Shown one piece after another: positions 15,682 through 23,878 of a DNA stretch of 50,056 nucleotides. The position numbers and the translations under genes are program-made. Origin of the DNA: Nitriliruptoraceae bacterium. Lineage in GTDB: Bacteria; Actinomycetota; Nitriliruptoria; Nitriliruptorales; Nitriliruptoraceae. Location: NCBI GenBank assembly GCA_003563915.1, contig PWTE01000381.1, positions 1-50,056 of the forward strand, written 5' to 3'. The notes beneath the pieces were generated by a model. That model was given only the letters and a program-made list of their open reading frames with translations, searched no databases and had not been told where the DNA came from. How positions within the stretch are numbered: position 1 is the first letter of the stretch; the number at the start of each line of letters is the position of its first letter.

Positions 15682-17766
15682 TCATCCCTGCGCCTGGATC
15701 GCCGTGATGATCACCGTGTTGACCACGTCGTCGACGTTGCAGCCGCGGGAGAGGTCGTTGACCGGCTTGTTCAGCCCCTGGAGGACAGGGCCGATCGCGA
15801 CGGCACCGGCCGAGCGTTGCACGGCTTTGTAGGTGTTGTTGCCGGTGTTGAGGTCCGGGAAGATGAACACCGTCGCGCGGCCGGCGACCTGTGAGCCCGG
15901 CAGCTTCGCTTCACCGACGGCGGCGTCGATCGCGGCGTCGTACTGGATCGGTCCCTCGACCTGCAGGTCCGGGCAGCGTTCGTGTACCAGCGCGGTCGCG
16001 GCGCGCACCCGGTCGACGGCGGCGCCCGTGCCGCTCTCACCGGTCGAGTAGGACAGCATGGCGACCCGCGGTTCGATCCCGAAGGCGTCGGCGGTCTCCG
16101 CCGAGCTGATCGCGATCTGGGCGAGCTGCTCGACGTCCGGCTCGGGGTTGACGGCGCAGTCGCCGTAGACGAGGACGCGGTCTGCCAGGGCCATCAGGAA
16201 CACCGACGAGACCACCGCGACCCCGGGGGCGGTGCGGATCACCTCGAAGGCCGGGCGGATCGTGTGCTGGGTGGTGTGCGCCGCTCCCGACACCATCCCG
16301 TCCGCCAGGCCCTCGTGCACCATCATGACGCCGAAGTAGCCGACGTCGACCACCGTCTCGAACGCGAACTCCCGGGTCGCGCCCTTGTGCCGTCGGACCT
16401 CGAGGAAGGCATCGGCGAACCGGTCGCGCAGTTCAGAGGCCGCGGGGTCGATGACGGGGATCTGCCCGAGGTCGATGCCGAGGGACGCGGCTCTGCTGCG
16501 TACCTCCTCCTCGTCGCCGAGCAGCGTGAGGTCCACGACCCCCCGTCGGGTCAGCACCTCCGCAGCACGCAGGATGCGTTCGTCGGTGCCCTCCGGCAGG
16601 ACCACGTGCTTGCGGTCCGACCGAGCCCGTTGTGTCAGCTCGAACTCGAACATCAGGGGCGTGATGCGTTCAGGTCGGACCAGCTCGATACGGGACTCCA
16701 GCGCGTCACCGTCGACGTGTTCCTCGAAGATGCCGAGGGCGGTGGCGATCTTGCGGTGGCTGTCCGGGCCGATCGCGGCCTGGACGTCGGCGATCGCGGT
16801 GGCGGTGGCGTAGGTGTCGATCTGCGTGCGCAGGATCGGCACCGGCTGGTCCGTCAGGCCCTCCAGCAGCCGGACGATGTTGGGGTCCAGGGGCAGACCG
16901 CCGGAGAGCACGATCCCCGACAGGTGGGGGAAGGTCGACGCCTGGTGGCTCAGCAGCGCGCCGACGACCACGTCCGCTCGGTCACCCGGTGTGACGACCA
17001 GCGTGCCCTCGTGGACGTGGTCGAGGACCCGGGGCAGGGTCATCGCCGCGATCTTGACCTCGGTGACCTCGCGGTCGAGGTGGCCCTCGTCCCCGTCGGC
17101 GTCGACCTCGCAGCCGAGGGCTGACGCGATCTCACCGACCGTCGGCATCGCGAGCAGCGGCGTCTCCGGCAGGGCCCAGACGGGGGTGGAACCGGACCGC
17201 TCGGCGAGTCGTGCGCGGACCTCCTCCAGGTCGTCCGGGTCGACGCGGTTGACGATGGCCGCGGCCAACGTGCAGCCAGCCGATCGGAGGGACTCGCCCG
17301 CCATGCCCAGCGCCTCGATGACGGCGTGGGCATCGCGCCCGTGCCCGTTGACGACCGCGAGCACGGGTGCACCGAGGTGGTTGGCCACCTCGGCGTTGAA
17401 ATCGAACTCCTGGGCCCCGACGACGCCGGTGTAGCGGGTGCCGTCGCACACGACGAAGGCGTGCTGTGCCTCGACGGCCTTGTACCGCTCGAGGATGCCC
17501 TTGAAGAGCTCGTCGTCGCGGCCCGCGGCCAGCATCGACGCGACCTCGTCCGCCTCGAAGCCCGCGACCTCACGGGTGGTCTCGGGGAGTCCGTAGCGGG
17601 CGCGGACCAACTGGGTGCGCGGGTCCGCCTCGTCGGCGGAGCGCACGACAGGTCGGAAGTAGCCGACATCGCCCAGGCGGCGGGTCAACAGCTCCATCAC
17701 GCCGAGGGTCACGACCGAGCGACCGGCGCGGGGTTCCAAGGAGGCGAGGTAGAGGTTGCGGGCCAG
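15682..17766 (-). CDS. pta: Phosphate acetyltransferase, likely CTG start
   Basis: A 694-residue enzyme interconverting acetyl-CoA and acetyl phosphate. Three domains are visible: an N-terminal P-loop domain (LYLASLEPRAGRS), a DRTGG-type middle domain (about residues 220-330) and the C-terminal PTA_PTB catalytic domain from about residue 370 (RKHVVLPEGTDERILRAAE, SGAAHTTQHTIRPAF, FPDLNTGNNTYKAVQR). The first in-frame ATG/GTG/TTG is TTG 17739, which would remove the first strand before the P-loop and has no ribosome binding site. CTG 17766, with AAGG about 9 nt upstream, restores LARNLYLASLEPR, the expected N-terminus. An in-frame stop lies at 17812-17814. It is the partner of ackA. Confidence 0.93.
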   Translation of the reverse strand: MARNLYLASLEPRAGRSVVTLGVMELLTRRLGDVGYFRPVVRSADEADPRTQLVRARYGLPETTREVAGFEADEVASMLAAGRDDELFKGILERYKAVEAQHAFVVCDGTRYTGVVGAQEFDFNAEVANHLGAPVLAVVNGHGRDAHAVIEALGMAGESLRSAGCTLAAAIVNRVDPDDLEEVRARLAERSGSTPVWALPETPLLAMPTVGEIASALGCEVDADGDEGHLDREVTEVKIAAMTLPRVLDHVHEGTLVVTPGDRADVVVGALLSHQASTFPHLSGIVLSGGLPLDPNIVRLLEGLTDQPVPILRTQIDTYATATAIADVQAAIGPDSHRKIATALGIFEEHVDGDALESRIELVRPERITPLMFEFELTQRARSDRKHVVLPEGTDERILRAAEVLTRRGVVDLTLLGDEEEVRSRAASLGIDLGQIPVIDPAASELRDRFADAFLEVRRHKGATREFAFETVVDVGYFGVMMVHEGLADGMVSGAAHTTQHTIRPAFEVIRTAPGVAVVSSVFLMALADRVLVYGDCAVNPEPDVEQLAQIAISSAETADAFGIEPRVAMLSYSTGESGTGAAVDRVRAATALVHERCPDLQVEGPIQYDAAIDAAVGEAKLPGSQVAGRATVFIFPDLNTGNNTYKAVQRSAGAVAIGPVLQGLNKPVNDLSRGCNVDDVVNTVIITAIQAQG

Positions 17767-17839
17767 GACGACACCTTCCGTGTGCGCTCGCGGTGGGGCT
17801 GCGGTGAGAAGTCAACCAGCCCTGATCGACCTCTGCCCG

Positions 17840-17866
17840 GGGACCATGGCGGGTCCCGACGGGACC
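17840..17866 (-). other. Overlapping alternative hairpins between SDR stop and pta
   Basis: Three 6-bp segments occur in order: GGGACC (17840-17845), GGTCCC (17852-17857), GGGACC (17861-17866). The middle one can pair with either neighbour (loops of 6 and 3 nt), so the two hairpins exclude each other. They lie just past the SDR stop and about 75 nt before the pta start, so they could be a terminator or a leader switch. Confidence 0.35.
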
Positions 17867-17870
17867 AAGG

Positions 17871-18650
17871 TCAGTCGCGGGATCCAGACGCCCGGTCGAT
17901 CCGTGACGCGCCCACGCGGTACAGGGGGGCGGCGACGTGGCGTGCCACCACGAACGCGCGGTACCAGGCGGGCACCGTGCGTTCGGTCGCGCCGTCCAGC
18001 AGCGTGCGGTGGATCGCGCGGGCGACGTCGTCCGGCTCACCGACGACCCGGGCCGCCGGGGTGCGTTTGACCTGCGTCTGCGGGAAGCCCTCGGTCTCGA
18101 TGAAACCGGGGTTCAGCTGACAGACCGTGATGCCGCGGCTCGCCCAGGCGAAGGCGGTGGCCTCGCTGAACCCGACCATCCCGAACTTCGACGCGGCGTA
18201 CGCCGCCGGACCGACGCCGAGCTTGCCGGCCACCGAGGCGACGTTGACGACCCGGCTGGGCGCACTGGCCGCCAACAGTTCGGCGAACGCGGCCATGCAC
18301 CGCACCGTGCCGCCCAGGTTCACGTCGATGGTCCGGAGGGCGTCATCGAGGTCGTCGCGGCCGTCGAACGCTCCGCCACCGACACCGGCGTTGTTGATGA
18401 GCGCGTGGCAGGCCCCGAACTCCTCCGCCACCCGAGCGGCCAGAGCATCGACATCGGCGGTCGACGTCACGTCCGCCACGTGCGGGACGACGCCCGGGAC
18501 CTCGTCCGCGAGCACCTGGAGGCGCTCCTCACGTCGGGCGGCCGCGATCACGGTCATACCTAACCGTCCGAGTCGACGGGCGGTGGCCTCACCGATCCCG
18601 CTGGACGCCCCGGTGATGACGGCCACCTTCCCGGTCGGATCCCAGCTCAT
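17871..18650 (-). CDS. Short-chain dehydrogenase/reductase
   Basis: A 259-residue classical SDR. ATG 18650 is chosen because GGAGGAG precedes it and it gives the usual N-terminus, with a beta strand and then TGASSGIG (cofactor loop). NNAGVGGG, the catalytic Ser in NVASVAGKLG, and YAASK with catalytic Tyr and Lys are present. The acidic/basic residues after the second strand (AARREERL) suggest NADP. The C-terminus is longer and basic, with a hydrophobic patch, as in SDRs acting on lipids or ketones. Substrate unknown. It is divergent from the VOC gene. Confidence 0.9.
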   Translation of the reverse strand: MSWDPTGKVAVITGASSGIGEATARRLGRLGMTVIAAARREERLQVLADEVPGVVPHVADVTSTADVDALAARVAEEFGACHALINNAGVGGGAFDGRDDLDDALRTIDVNLGGTVRCMAAFAELLAASAPSRVVNVASVAGKLGVGPAAYAASKFGMVGFSEATAFAWASRGITVCQLNPGFIETEGFPQTQVKRTPAARVVGEPDDVARAIHRTLLDGATERTVPAWYRAFVVARHVAAPLYRVGASRIDRASGSRD

Positions 18651-18690
18651 CGACTCCTCCTCGCTCCAGGTCGCGTCGTCGGTCCCGCCC

Positions 18691-18696
18691 ACGGTA
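18691..18696 (-). promoter_or_regulatory. Candidate -10 hexamer TACCGT (minus strand)
   Basis: On the minus strand TACCGT lies 40 nt upstream of the SDR start at 18650. It matches the common hexamer. Confidence 0.4.
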
Positions 18697-18763
18697 GGGC
18701 AGGCTGCGGCTGGGGCTCGGACCTGTGGCACCATGGGCCGGACCTGTTCCGGGAGGCCGTCCG

Positions 18764-19276
18764 ATGGGTATCAGCCGACTGAACCACGCCGTGCTGTACG
18801 TGCGTGATGCCGAGCGCCACGGCCGCTTCTACGGCGACGTGTTGGGTTTCACGGAGGTGGGTCGTCTCCGGTTGGGTCCCGGCAAGGTGGGGGTGTTCCT
18901 GCGGGCGCCGGGATCCACGAACGACCACGACATCGCGTTCTTCGGGTTGGGCGAGGGCCTGAGCGCGTCCACCGCCGGGCGTGAACAGGTGGGTCTGTAC
19001 CACCTCGCGTGGGAGGTGCCGACGCTGGGCGAGCTCGCTCAGCACCGCGACCGTCTGGCGGAGGCCGGTGCGCTCCGGGGTGCCAGTGACCACGGCACGA
19101 CCAAGGCGCTGTACGCGGAGGACCCGGACGGACTCGAGTTCGAGATCAGCTGGATCGTGCCACGGGAACTCGTGGAGGCCGGGGACGAACCGACGATCGC
19201 CCCGCTGGACCTCGAGGCCGACATCGCTCGTTACGGAGCCGACACCCCGGGGCACCCGACGGTGGCCCAGCCCTGA
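18764..19276 (+). CDS. VOC family (glyoxalase/dioxygenase-like) protein
   Basis: A 170-residue protein with ATG 18764 behind GGGAGG. Two beta-alpha-beta modules of the vicinal oxygen chelate fold are visible. Likely metal ligands are His8 in LNHAVLYV, His in LYHLAWEV and Glu in LEFEISW. The pattern YVRDAERHGRFYGDVLGF is typical of catechol-2,3-dioxygenase-like members. It may open aromatic rings or be a glyoxalase-type isomerase; the context (SDR divergent, DUF998 downstream) does not decide. The next gene starts 2 nt after its stop. Confidence 0.85.
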   Translation: MGISRLNHAVLYVRDAERHGRFYGDVLGFTEVGRLRLGPGKVGVFLRAPGSTNDHDIAFFGLGEGLSASTAGREQVGLYHLAWEVPTLGELAQHRDRLAEAGALRGASDHGTTKALYAEDPDGLEFEISWIVPRELVEAGDEPTIAPLDLEADIARYGADTPGHPTVAQP

Positions 19277-19278
19277 GC

Positions 19279-19914
19279 GTGCCACCCCGACCAGATCCGC
19301 GCGTCGCAGCTGCGGCCGTCGTCGGTGCTGTCGGGGTGGCGATCTACGTGGGCGCCTGGCTGACGGCCGGTCTCGTGACCCCGGGGTTCGATCAGCTGCG
19401 TCAGGCGATCAGCGAGACCTTCGCCCTGGGAGCCCCGCTCCTGCCTGCGACCCTGGTCCGGGTCGCGCTGGTGCTGTCCGGCGTCGGACTCGTCCTGTTC
19501 GGGTGGGCGCTCGAGCGGGGGCTGCCCGGAGAGGGGCGTGCGGCGCCGCTGGTCTGTGCGATCTCCGGCGTGTTGACCGTCGCGGTCGTCGCGGTGCCGT
19601 GTACCTCCGGGTGTCCCGGTGCTGGGGCGAGCCTCCTCGACACGCTCCACACCGTCGTGGCTGCCGGGGGGTACCTCGCACTCATCGCCACCCCGCTGCT
19701 GGTGGCGCGCCGGGTCCGCCAGCACGCGCGCTCCCTCGCTCGTTGGTCGCTGATCCTGGGTGGACTGGCACTGGCCGGCTTCCTGGCACGTGCGGCAGGG
19801 TGGGAGCCGCTTCCCGGGCTCCAGCAGCGGGTGTTCAACACCGTCGCCGATGCGTGGTTCGTCGTCGCGGGGGTGTGGTTGTTCCGGCGGCACCGCGGCG
19901 CAGATGCCGGTTGA
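19279..19914 (+). CDS. DUF998 membrane protein
   Basis: A 211-residue membrane protein. GTG 19279 follows the VOC stop by 2 nt, so translation is probably coupled. Six hydrophobic helices are visible, with the DUF998 pattern: PGFDQLRQAISETFALG after helix 1, a PCTSGCPG loop in the middle, and DTLHTVVAAGGY. DUF998 proteins have no settled function; they resemble small channel or transporter-like bundles. The two cysteines in the loop could form a disulfide, which is inference. Confidence 0.78.
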   Translation: MPPRPDPRVAAAAVVGAVGVAIYVGAWLTAGLVTPGFDQLRQAISETFALGAPLLPATLVRVALVLSGVGLVLFGWALERGLPGEGRAAPLVCAISGVLTVAVVAVPCTSGCPGAGASLLDTLHTVVAAGGYLALIATPLLVARRVRQHARSLARWSLILGGLALAGFLARAAGWEPLPGLQQRVFNTVADAWFVVAGVWLFRRHRGADAG

Positions 19915-19961
19915 CGGCCGACCGGTCCGGTGGGACGGGGCGGTACCGGCTGACCCCCCGG

Positions 19962-19967
19962 TAGGGT
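19962..19967 (+). promoter_or_regulatory. Candidate -10 hexamer TAGGGT
   Basis: TAGGGT lies 73 nt before ATG 20041 in the gap after the DUF998 gene. Confidence 0.3.
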
Positions 19968-20040
19968 GTCGCGTCCGGTCGGTGGCCGGAGCCGATCGAA
20001 CCCGTGGCTCCAGCCAGGTGAGGCTCCCCCGAGGACGGGT

Positions 20041-20877
20041 ATGACGATGTCGACGTCCGCACGCCGATGGTTGGCCATCGGGGGTGCCGTGGTGGTCGTG
20101 GCAGCGGTGACGACCGGCCTGGTGCTGTTCTTCAGCGGCGACGAGCCCGACCAGGTCGATGCCGAACGGGCACTCCAGCAGGAACAGGAGGGACTGCCAG
20201 GCCTGGGGGAGATCCAGGGCGAGCTCGAGACGCCGCTCCCGTTCGAGGAGCCGGACGGGGAGGGTCCCGAGACCGGAACCGAAGAGCCGGTCGCGCCGGA
20301 GCAACCGACGACACCGCGTCAACCCGAGGATCTGGACGGTCGATGGGTGGTCGACCGCTCGCGGCCGTTCGACCGCGAGGAAGGGCGTGGCACCTTCGCT
20401 GGCTACCGCATCCAGGAGGAGCTCTCGGGTGTCGGGAACACGACCGCGGTCGGCCGCACGCCGGAGGTCGAGGGCGAGGTCGTCTTCGATGGGGGCACCA
20501 TCGTCGAGGCAGCTGTCACGGCGGATCTCACCGAACTGGTCAGCGACGATCGCCGTCGCGACAACCGCGTCAGGTCCCAGCTCGGGCCCGATGCCCGAGC
20601 GCGGTTCGACCTCGCCGGATCGATCGAGCTCCCCGAGGTGCCACCGGTGGGTGAGGTGATCGAGTTGACCGTCGCCGGGACGCTGACGCTGCTCGACACC
20701 TCCCGCGAGGTCGACGTCACCTTGCAGGCCGTGGTGACCGACACCGGCCTCCTGGTGACCGGTTCGACGGACATCGTCCTGAGCGACTACGACATCGAGG
20801 TCCCGTCGGCCACGATCGTGCTCTCGGTCTCCGACGAGGCCACGCTGGAGTGGCAGCTGTTCCTCGTCCAGGAGTGA
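20041..20877 (+). CDS. Membrane-anchored YceI-domain protein
   Basis: A 278-residue protein. ATG 20041 (GAGGA 5 nt upstream) is preferred over ATG 20047. An N-terminal anchor or signal helix (RWLAIGGAVVVVAAVTTGLV, residues 9-28) is followed by an acidic, proline-rich linker (residues about 32-95). A YceI-like lipocalin barrel follows from DGRWVVDRSRPF to the end, with VEGEVVFDG, SDDRRRDNRVRSQL and GTLTLLDTSREVDV. YceI proteins bind isoprenoids or amphiphiles in a beta barrel outside the cytoplasm. The ligand is unknown. It converges on a tiny minus-strand ORF, 9 nt away. Confidence 0.85.
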   Translation: MTMSTSARRWLAIGGAVVVVAAVTTGLVLFFSGDEPDQVDAERALQQEQEGLPGLGEIQGELETPLPFEEPDGEGPETGTEEPVAPEQPTTPRQPEDLDGRWVVDRSRPFDREEGRGTFAGYRIQEELSGVGNTTAVGRTPEVEGEVVFDGGTIVEAAVTADLTELVSDDRRRDNRVRSQLGPDARARFDLAGSIELPEVPPVGEVIELTVAGTLTLLDTSREVDVTLQAVVTDTGLLVTGSTDIVLSDYDIEVPSATIVLSVSDEATLEWQLFLVQE

Positions 20878-20886
20878 GCTCCGCAC

Positions 20887-21057
20887 TCACCTCTGGGACC
20901 TGAGCTCGCTCAGCCGACGCTGGAGCCGGGTGGCCTCGGCGTCGAGGCGTTCTCGGGTCCCCGCTGCGGCATGTGGGGGGACCTCCCGCAACGCCTCGTG
21001 TACCTCGCGGAGCCGCCGTTCGAGCTCCCCGCGTGATGGTCCTTCACGTCCTGACAC
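20887..21057 (-). CDS. Small helical protein, 56 residues
   Basis: A short ORF from GTG 21057 to TGA 20887 with GGGAG about 10 nt upstream. The product is highly charged and alpha-helical: LERRLREVHEALREV and TRLQRRLSELR have heptad-like Leu spacing, suggesting a small coiled coil. Third-position GC is high, as in real genes here. It fills exactly the gap between the YceI gene and DUF4031. A 5-bp stem (20872-20876 with 20884-20888) lies at the convergent end. No family is recognised; it may be a spurious frame, but its composition is coding-like. Confidence 0.5.
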   Translation of the reverse strand: MSGREGPSRGELERRLREVHEALREVPPHAAAGTRERLDAEATRLQRRLSELRSQR

Positions 21058-21105
21058 GGGCGCACCACTCCCTGGGTGGTCGCGAGGCTACGCCGTCACG
21101 CGGTC

Positions 21106-21111
21106 TACGCT
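21106..21111 (+). promoter_or_regulatory. Candidate -10 hexamer TACGCT, leaderless gene
   Basis: TACGCT ends 8 nt before ATG 21120, the spacing expected when transcription starts at the initiation codon. The gene has no Shine-Dalgarno. Confidence 0.4.
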
Positions 21112-21119
21112 CTGCGCCG

Positions 21120-21398
21120 ATGGCGATCCTGGTCGACCACGCGATCTGGCCGCACCGTGACCGACGGTGGGCGCACCTCGTGAGCGATCGTTCGCTGGAG
21201 GAACTCCACGGCTTCGCGGACCGGCTCGGGTTGCGTCGGGTGTGGTTCCAGGGCGATCACTACGACGTCCCCGCGGAGGTGAGGCTGCGCGCGATCTCGT
21301 TGGGGGCGCAGCCGGTCAGCTCGGCCGAGCTGGTCCGTCGTCTGCGGGCGGCCGGGTTGCGGCAGCGGTCGCGTATCGGCCAGCTCCCCGGCGAATGA
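21120..21398 (+). CDS. DUF4031 domain protein
   Basis: A 92-residue protein matching the DUF4031 family along its full length: MAILVDHAIWPHRDRRWAHL, SLEELHGFADRLG, WFQGDHYDVP and AISLGAQPVSSAELVRRLR. The conserved His, Trp and Asp residues and the GDHYDVP motif suggest an enzyme or metal-binding fold, but no activity is established. The start has no ribosome binding site and a -10-like hexamer just upstream, so it is probably leaderless. Its last 83 nt overlap the 3' end of the patatin gene on the other strand. Confidence 0.82.
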   Translation: MAILVDHAIWPHRDRRWAHLVSDRSLEELHGFADRLGLRRVWFQGDHYDVPAEVRLRAISLGAQPVSSAELVRRLRAAGLRQRSRIGQLPGE

Positions 21399-22368
21399 TC
21401 CGCTCGCCGAAGCACTCCTCCCGGTACGCCTCCTCGTCCCAGGTATCGAGGAACGCGTCCATCTCGCTCCGGCCCCGCGCCACCACCTCGTCGCCGGCGT
21501 CGATGTCCACCTCCAACGCGCCGACCTCACTCACATCGATCCGGACGGTGCGCCGCTCGTCACAGGTCGTCAGCGGTTCCAGGAGGTCGCTGGCATCGAG
21601 CAGCGCTTCGAGGATCATCCGGGTCGTGGCTGCGTCGTTCGGCAGCCCCTCCTGAGGTCGCTCGCGTGCCAGCAGGCGGATACCGAACGTCGGCCACCGC
21701 GGCTCGGCACCATCCGGGCGGTCGAAGATCGAGACCGGGAACCCCGACGTCAGCCCACCGTCGACCAGCAGTCCGGCGGCCTCGGTGCCCGGGTCACCGA
21801 GCGTGACCGGCTGGTAGACGAACGGGATCGACATCGACGCGCGGACCGCCTCGGCGACGGGCTGCTCGTCGGGCTCCAGCCCGTAGCGCGGGTAGTCCCA
21901 CGGCAAGCGAACGACCCGGCGATGGACCACGTCGAGACAGCGGACGACCAGCCGGTAGCTGCGTTCCAGGGGCTCGTCGTCCGCGTCGACCCGGAGGTCA
22001 CCGAAGGTGCGGATACCGCCGGCGTCGAGGACCTCGCGGATCCACTCGAGCGGGTCGACCCGGTCCTTGGAGAGACGGTCGACGATGCCGCCGATGCCGC
22101 GCTTCGACGACAGCCGTGCCAGCACGTCGGCGAGGGCGAAGGACCGGAAGTCCAGCTCGGCGAACCGCTCGGCGACCTGTGGTGCCCGGAGGCCAGCCAC
22201 GATGAACGCGCCGAGCACGGCTCCGGCGCTCGCACCGGCGACCCGTTCGACCTCGTAGCCGTGGTCCTCCAGGGACTCCAGGGCGCCGATGTGGGCCAGG
22301 CCGCGGATGCCACCGCCCCCGAGGACGAGGTCGCAGCGGTGCGTCGCTTCGGTGTCGTCGGCGGTCAC
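21316..22368 (-). CDS. Patatin-like phospholipase
   Basis: A 350-residue protein. GTG 22368 is preferred: GGGGAGG lies 5 nt upstream and it overlaps the previous stop as GTGA. GTG 22374 is an alternative. The family motifs are clear: the oxyanion loop GGGGIRGLAHIGAL (residues 17-30), the nucleophile Ser47 in GASAG, and the catalytic Asp in LVDGGLTSGFPV. It is likely a serine lipid acyl hydrolase. It is translationally coupled to the FAD oxidase upstream. The C-terminal 28 codons overlap DUF4031 on the opposite strand. Confidence 0.88.
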   Translation of the reverse strand: MTADDTEATHRCDLVLGGGGIRGLAHIGALESLEDHGYEVERVAGASAGAVLGAFIVAGLRAPQVAERFAELDFRSFALADVLARLSSKRGIGGIVDRLSKDRVDPLEWIREVLDAGGIRTFGDLRVDADDEPLERSYRLVVRCLDVVHRRVVRLPWDYPRYGLEPDEQPVAEAVRASMSIPFVYQPVTLGDPGTEAAGLLVDGGLTSGFPVSIFDRPDGAEPRWPTFGIRLLARERPQEGLPNDAATTRMILEALLDASDLLEPLTTCDERRTVRIDVSEVGALEVDIDAGDEVVARGRSEMDAFLDTWDEEAYREECFGERIIRRGAGRYATAAATRPPADDGPARPS

Positions 22369-23735
22369 AGCCACCTCCCCGGGTTGAGCAGTCCCAACGG
22401 GTCCAGCTCCCGTTTGATGCGCCGCTGCACCGCGAGGTTGGCCGTGCCGACCTCCTGTTCGAGGAACGGGGCCTTGATGGTGCCGACGCCGTGTTCGCCG
22501 GTGATGGTGCCACCGAGTTCCAGCGCGGCCAGCACCAGGTCGTCGAAGGCGGCCAGAGCCCGGTGCAGGACCGTGCCATCATCGTCCCTCGGCACGACCA
22601 ACGTCGGATGCAGGTTCCCGTCCCCTGCATGCCCGAAGCTGCCGATCGTGACGTCCCGCTGCTCGGCGATGTCCTGGGCGCGTCCGAGCAGTTCTGGTAC
22701 GCGCGAGCGCGGGACGGCGATGTCGTCGAGCAGGGTCGTGCCCTGCTGCTCGAGTGCCGGGATCGCGAGGCGTCGGGCCTGGAGGAGTGCGTCGGCTTGC
22801 TCCGCGTCCTCCGTGGTCACGGTGTAGGTGGCGTCCGATGACTCGCACAGCTCGGCCGCCCGGGCGATCTCGGTCCCACGCAGCGGGTCCGGGCTGTCGG
22901 ACTGCAGGAGCAGCAGGGCGGCAGCGTCACGTTCCAGATCCATCCGATAGGCGTCGTCGACCGCGACCACCGTGGTGCGGTCCATGATCTCCATCAGCGA
23001 CAGGCCGAGTCCTGCGCGGGTGATGGCGGCGACCGCGTCGCCCGCGGCGGTCAAGGTGGGGAAGAACGCGACCAGCGTGGCGGTGCCGTCGGGGCTCGGT
23101 CGCAGCCGTAGCCGCGCTCGTGTCACGATGCCGAGCGTGCCCTCCGACCCGACCATGAGCCCGGTGAGATCGAGCCCGGCGACCCCCTTGATCGTGCGTC
23201 GCCCGGTCTCGATCACGGTGCCGTCGGCCAGGACAACCTCGAGGCCCATCACGTAGTCACGGGTCACGCCGTACTTCACGCAGCACAGCCCCCCGGCGTT
23301 GGTCGCGATGTTCCCGCCGATGGAGCAGAAGGCCTTGCTGGCGGGATCGGGCGGGTACCACAGGCCGTGAGGGGCGGTGGCCTCCGAGATGTGCGCGTTG
23401 AGCACCCCCGGTTCGACGGTGACCGTCTGGTCGACCTCGTCCACGTCGAGGATGCGGTCCATGCGTTCGACACACAGGATCAGACACCCGTCGATCGCCT
23501 GCGAACCGCCGGCGAGGCTGCTGCCAGCTCCCCGCGGAACGATCGGGATGCGGTGCGTGGCGGCGACCTTCACCGCGGCGGCGACCTCCGCGGTGGTCCG
23601 GGGGAAGGCGGCCGCCTGTGGCTGACCGGGGGTGAGCCAGTCGGTCCGGTCCCGCCGGTAGGTCTCCAGGAGATCGACATCGGTCACGACCGCACCGTCG
23701 GGCAACGCCGCGGCGAGCTCGTCGAGGAAGGCCAT
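22365..23735 (-). CDS. FAD-linked oxidase, GlcD/lactate dehydrogenase type
   Basis: A 456-residue flavoprotein. ATG 23735 is chosen for GGAG at 5-nt spacing. The FAD_binding_4 (PCMH) domain has IVPRGAGSSLAGGSQ and CSIGGNIATNAGGLCCVKYG. The C-terminal FAD-oxidase domain has SFGHAGDGNLHPTLVV and TGEHGVGTIKAPFLEQE, as in the glycolate oxidase subunit GlcD and D-lactate dehydrogenases. It oxidises a 2-hydroxy acid; which one is not visible, and no GlcE/GlcF genes are near. It is followed by patatin with a 4-nt overlap. Confidence 0.92.
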   Translation of the reverse strand: MAFLDELAAALPDGAVVTDVDLLETYRRDRTDWLTPGQPQAAAFPRTTAEVAAAVKVAATHRIPIVPRGAGSSLAGGSQAIDGCLILCVERMDRILDVDEVDQTVTVEPGVLNAHISEATAPHGLWYPPDPASKAFCSIGGNIATNAGGLCCVKYGVTRDYVMGLEVVLADGTVIETGRRTIKGVAGLDLTGLMVGSEGTLGIVTRARLRLRPSPDGTATLVAFFPTLTAAGDAVAAITRAGLGLSLMEIMDRTTVVAVDDAYRMDLERDAAALLLLQSDSPDPLRGTEIARAAELCESSDATYTVTTEDAEQADALLQARRLAIPALEQQGTTLLDDIAVPRSRVPELLGRAQDIAEQRDVTIGSFGHAGDGNLHPTLVVPRDDDGTVLHRALAAFDDLVLAALELGGTITGEHGVGTIKAPFLEQEVGTANLAVQRRIKRELDPLGLLNPGRWL

Positions 23736-23785
23736 CACGACTCCAGTCGGATCCCTGGTCGTCCACGGGTCGAACCTGCGGTGCG

Positions 23786-23791
23786 AGCCTA
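23786..23791 (-). promoter_or_regulatory. Candidate -10 hexamer TAGGCT (minus strand)
   Basis: On the minus strand TAGGCT lies 50 nt upstream of the FAD oxidase start at 23735. Confidence 0.35.
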
Positions 23792-23822
23792 CGATGCGTG
23801 CGCCGGGTCGCCACCCCCGCGC

Positions 23823-23828
23823 TACCGT
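23823..23828 (+). promoter_or_regulatory. Candidate -10 hexamer TACCGT
   Basis: TACCGT lies 50 nt upstream of the aminotransferase GTG at 23879. Together with the minus-strand hexamer at 23786 it marks a divergent promoter pair. Confidence 0.4.
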
Positions 23829-23878
23829 TGCCGACCGTGCAGCGTGGGCAACGTCGGCAGCGGATCGAGGAGGAGCCT

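Noticed and set aside
17737-17739. TTG as the start of pta
   Set aside because: It would delete the first strand of the P-loop domain and lacks a ribosome binding site.
19231-20886. 551-codon minus-strand frame opposite DUF998 and YceI
   Set aside because: Low-complexity composition; both plus-strand genes have recognisable domains and starts.
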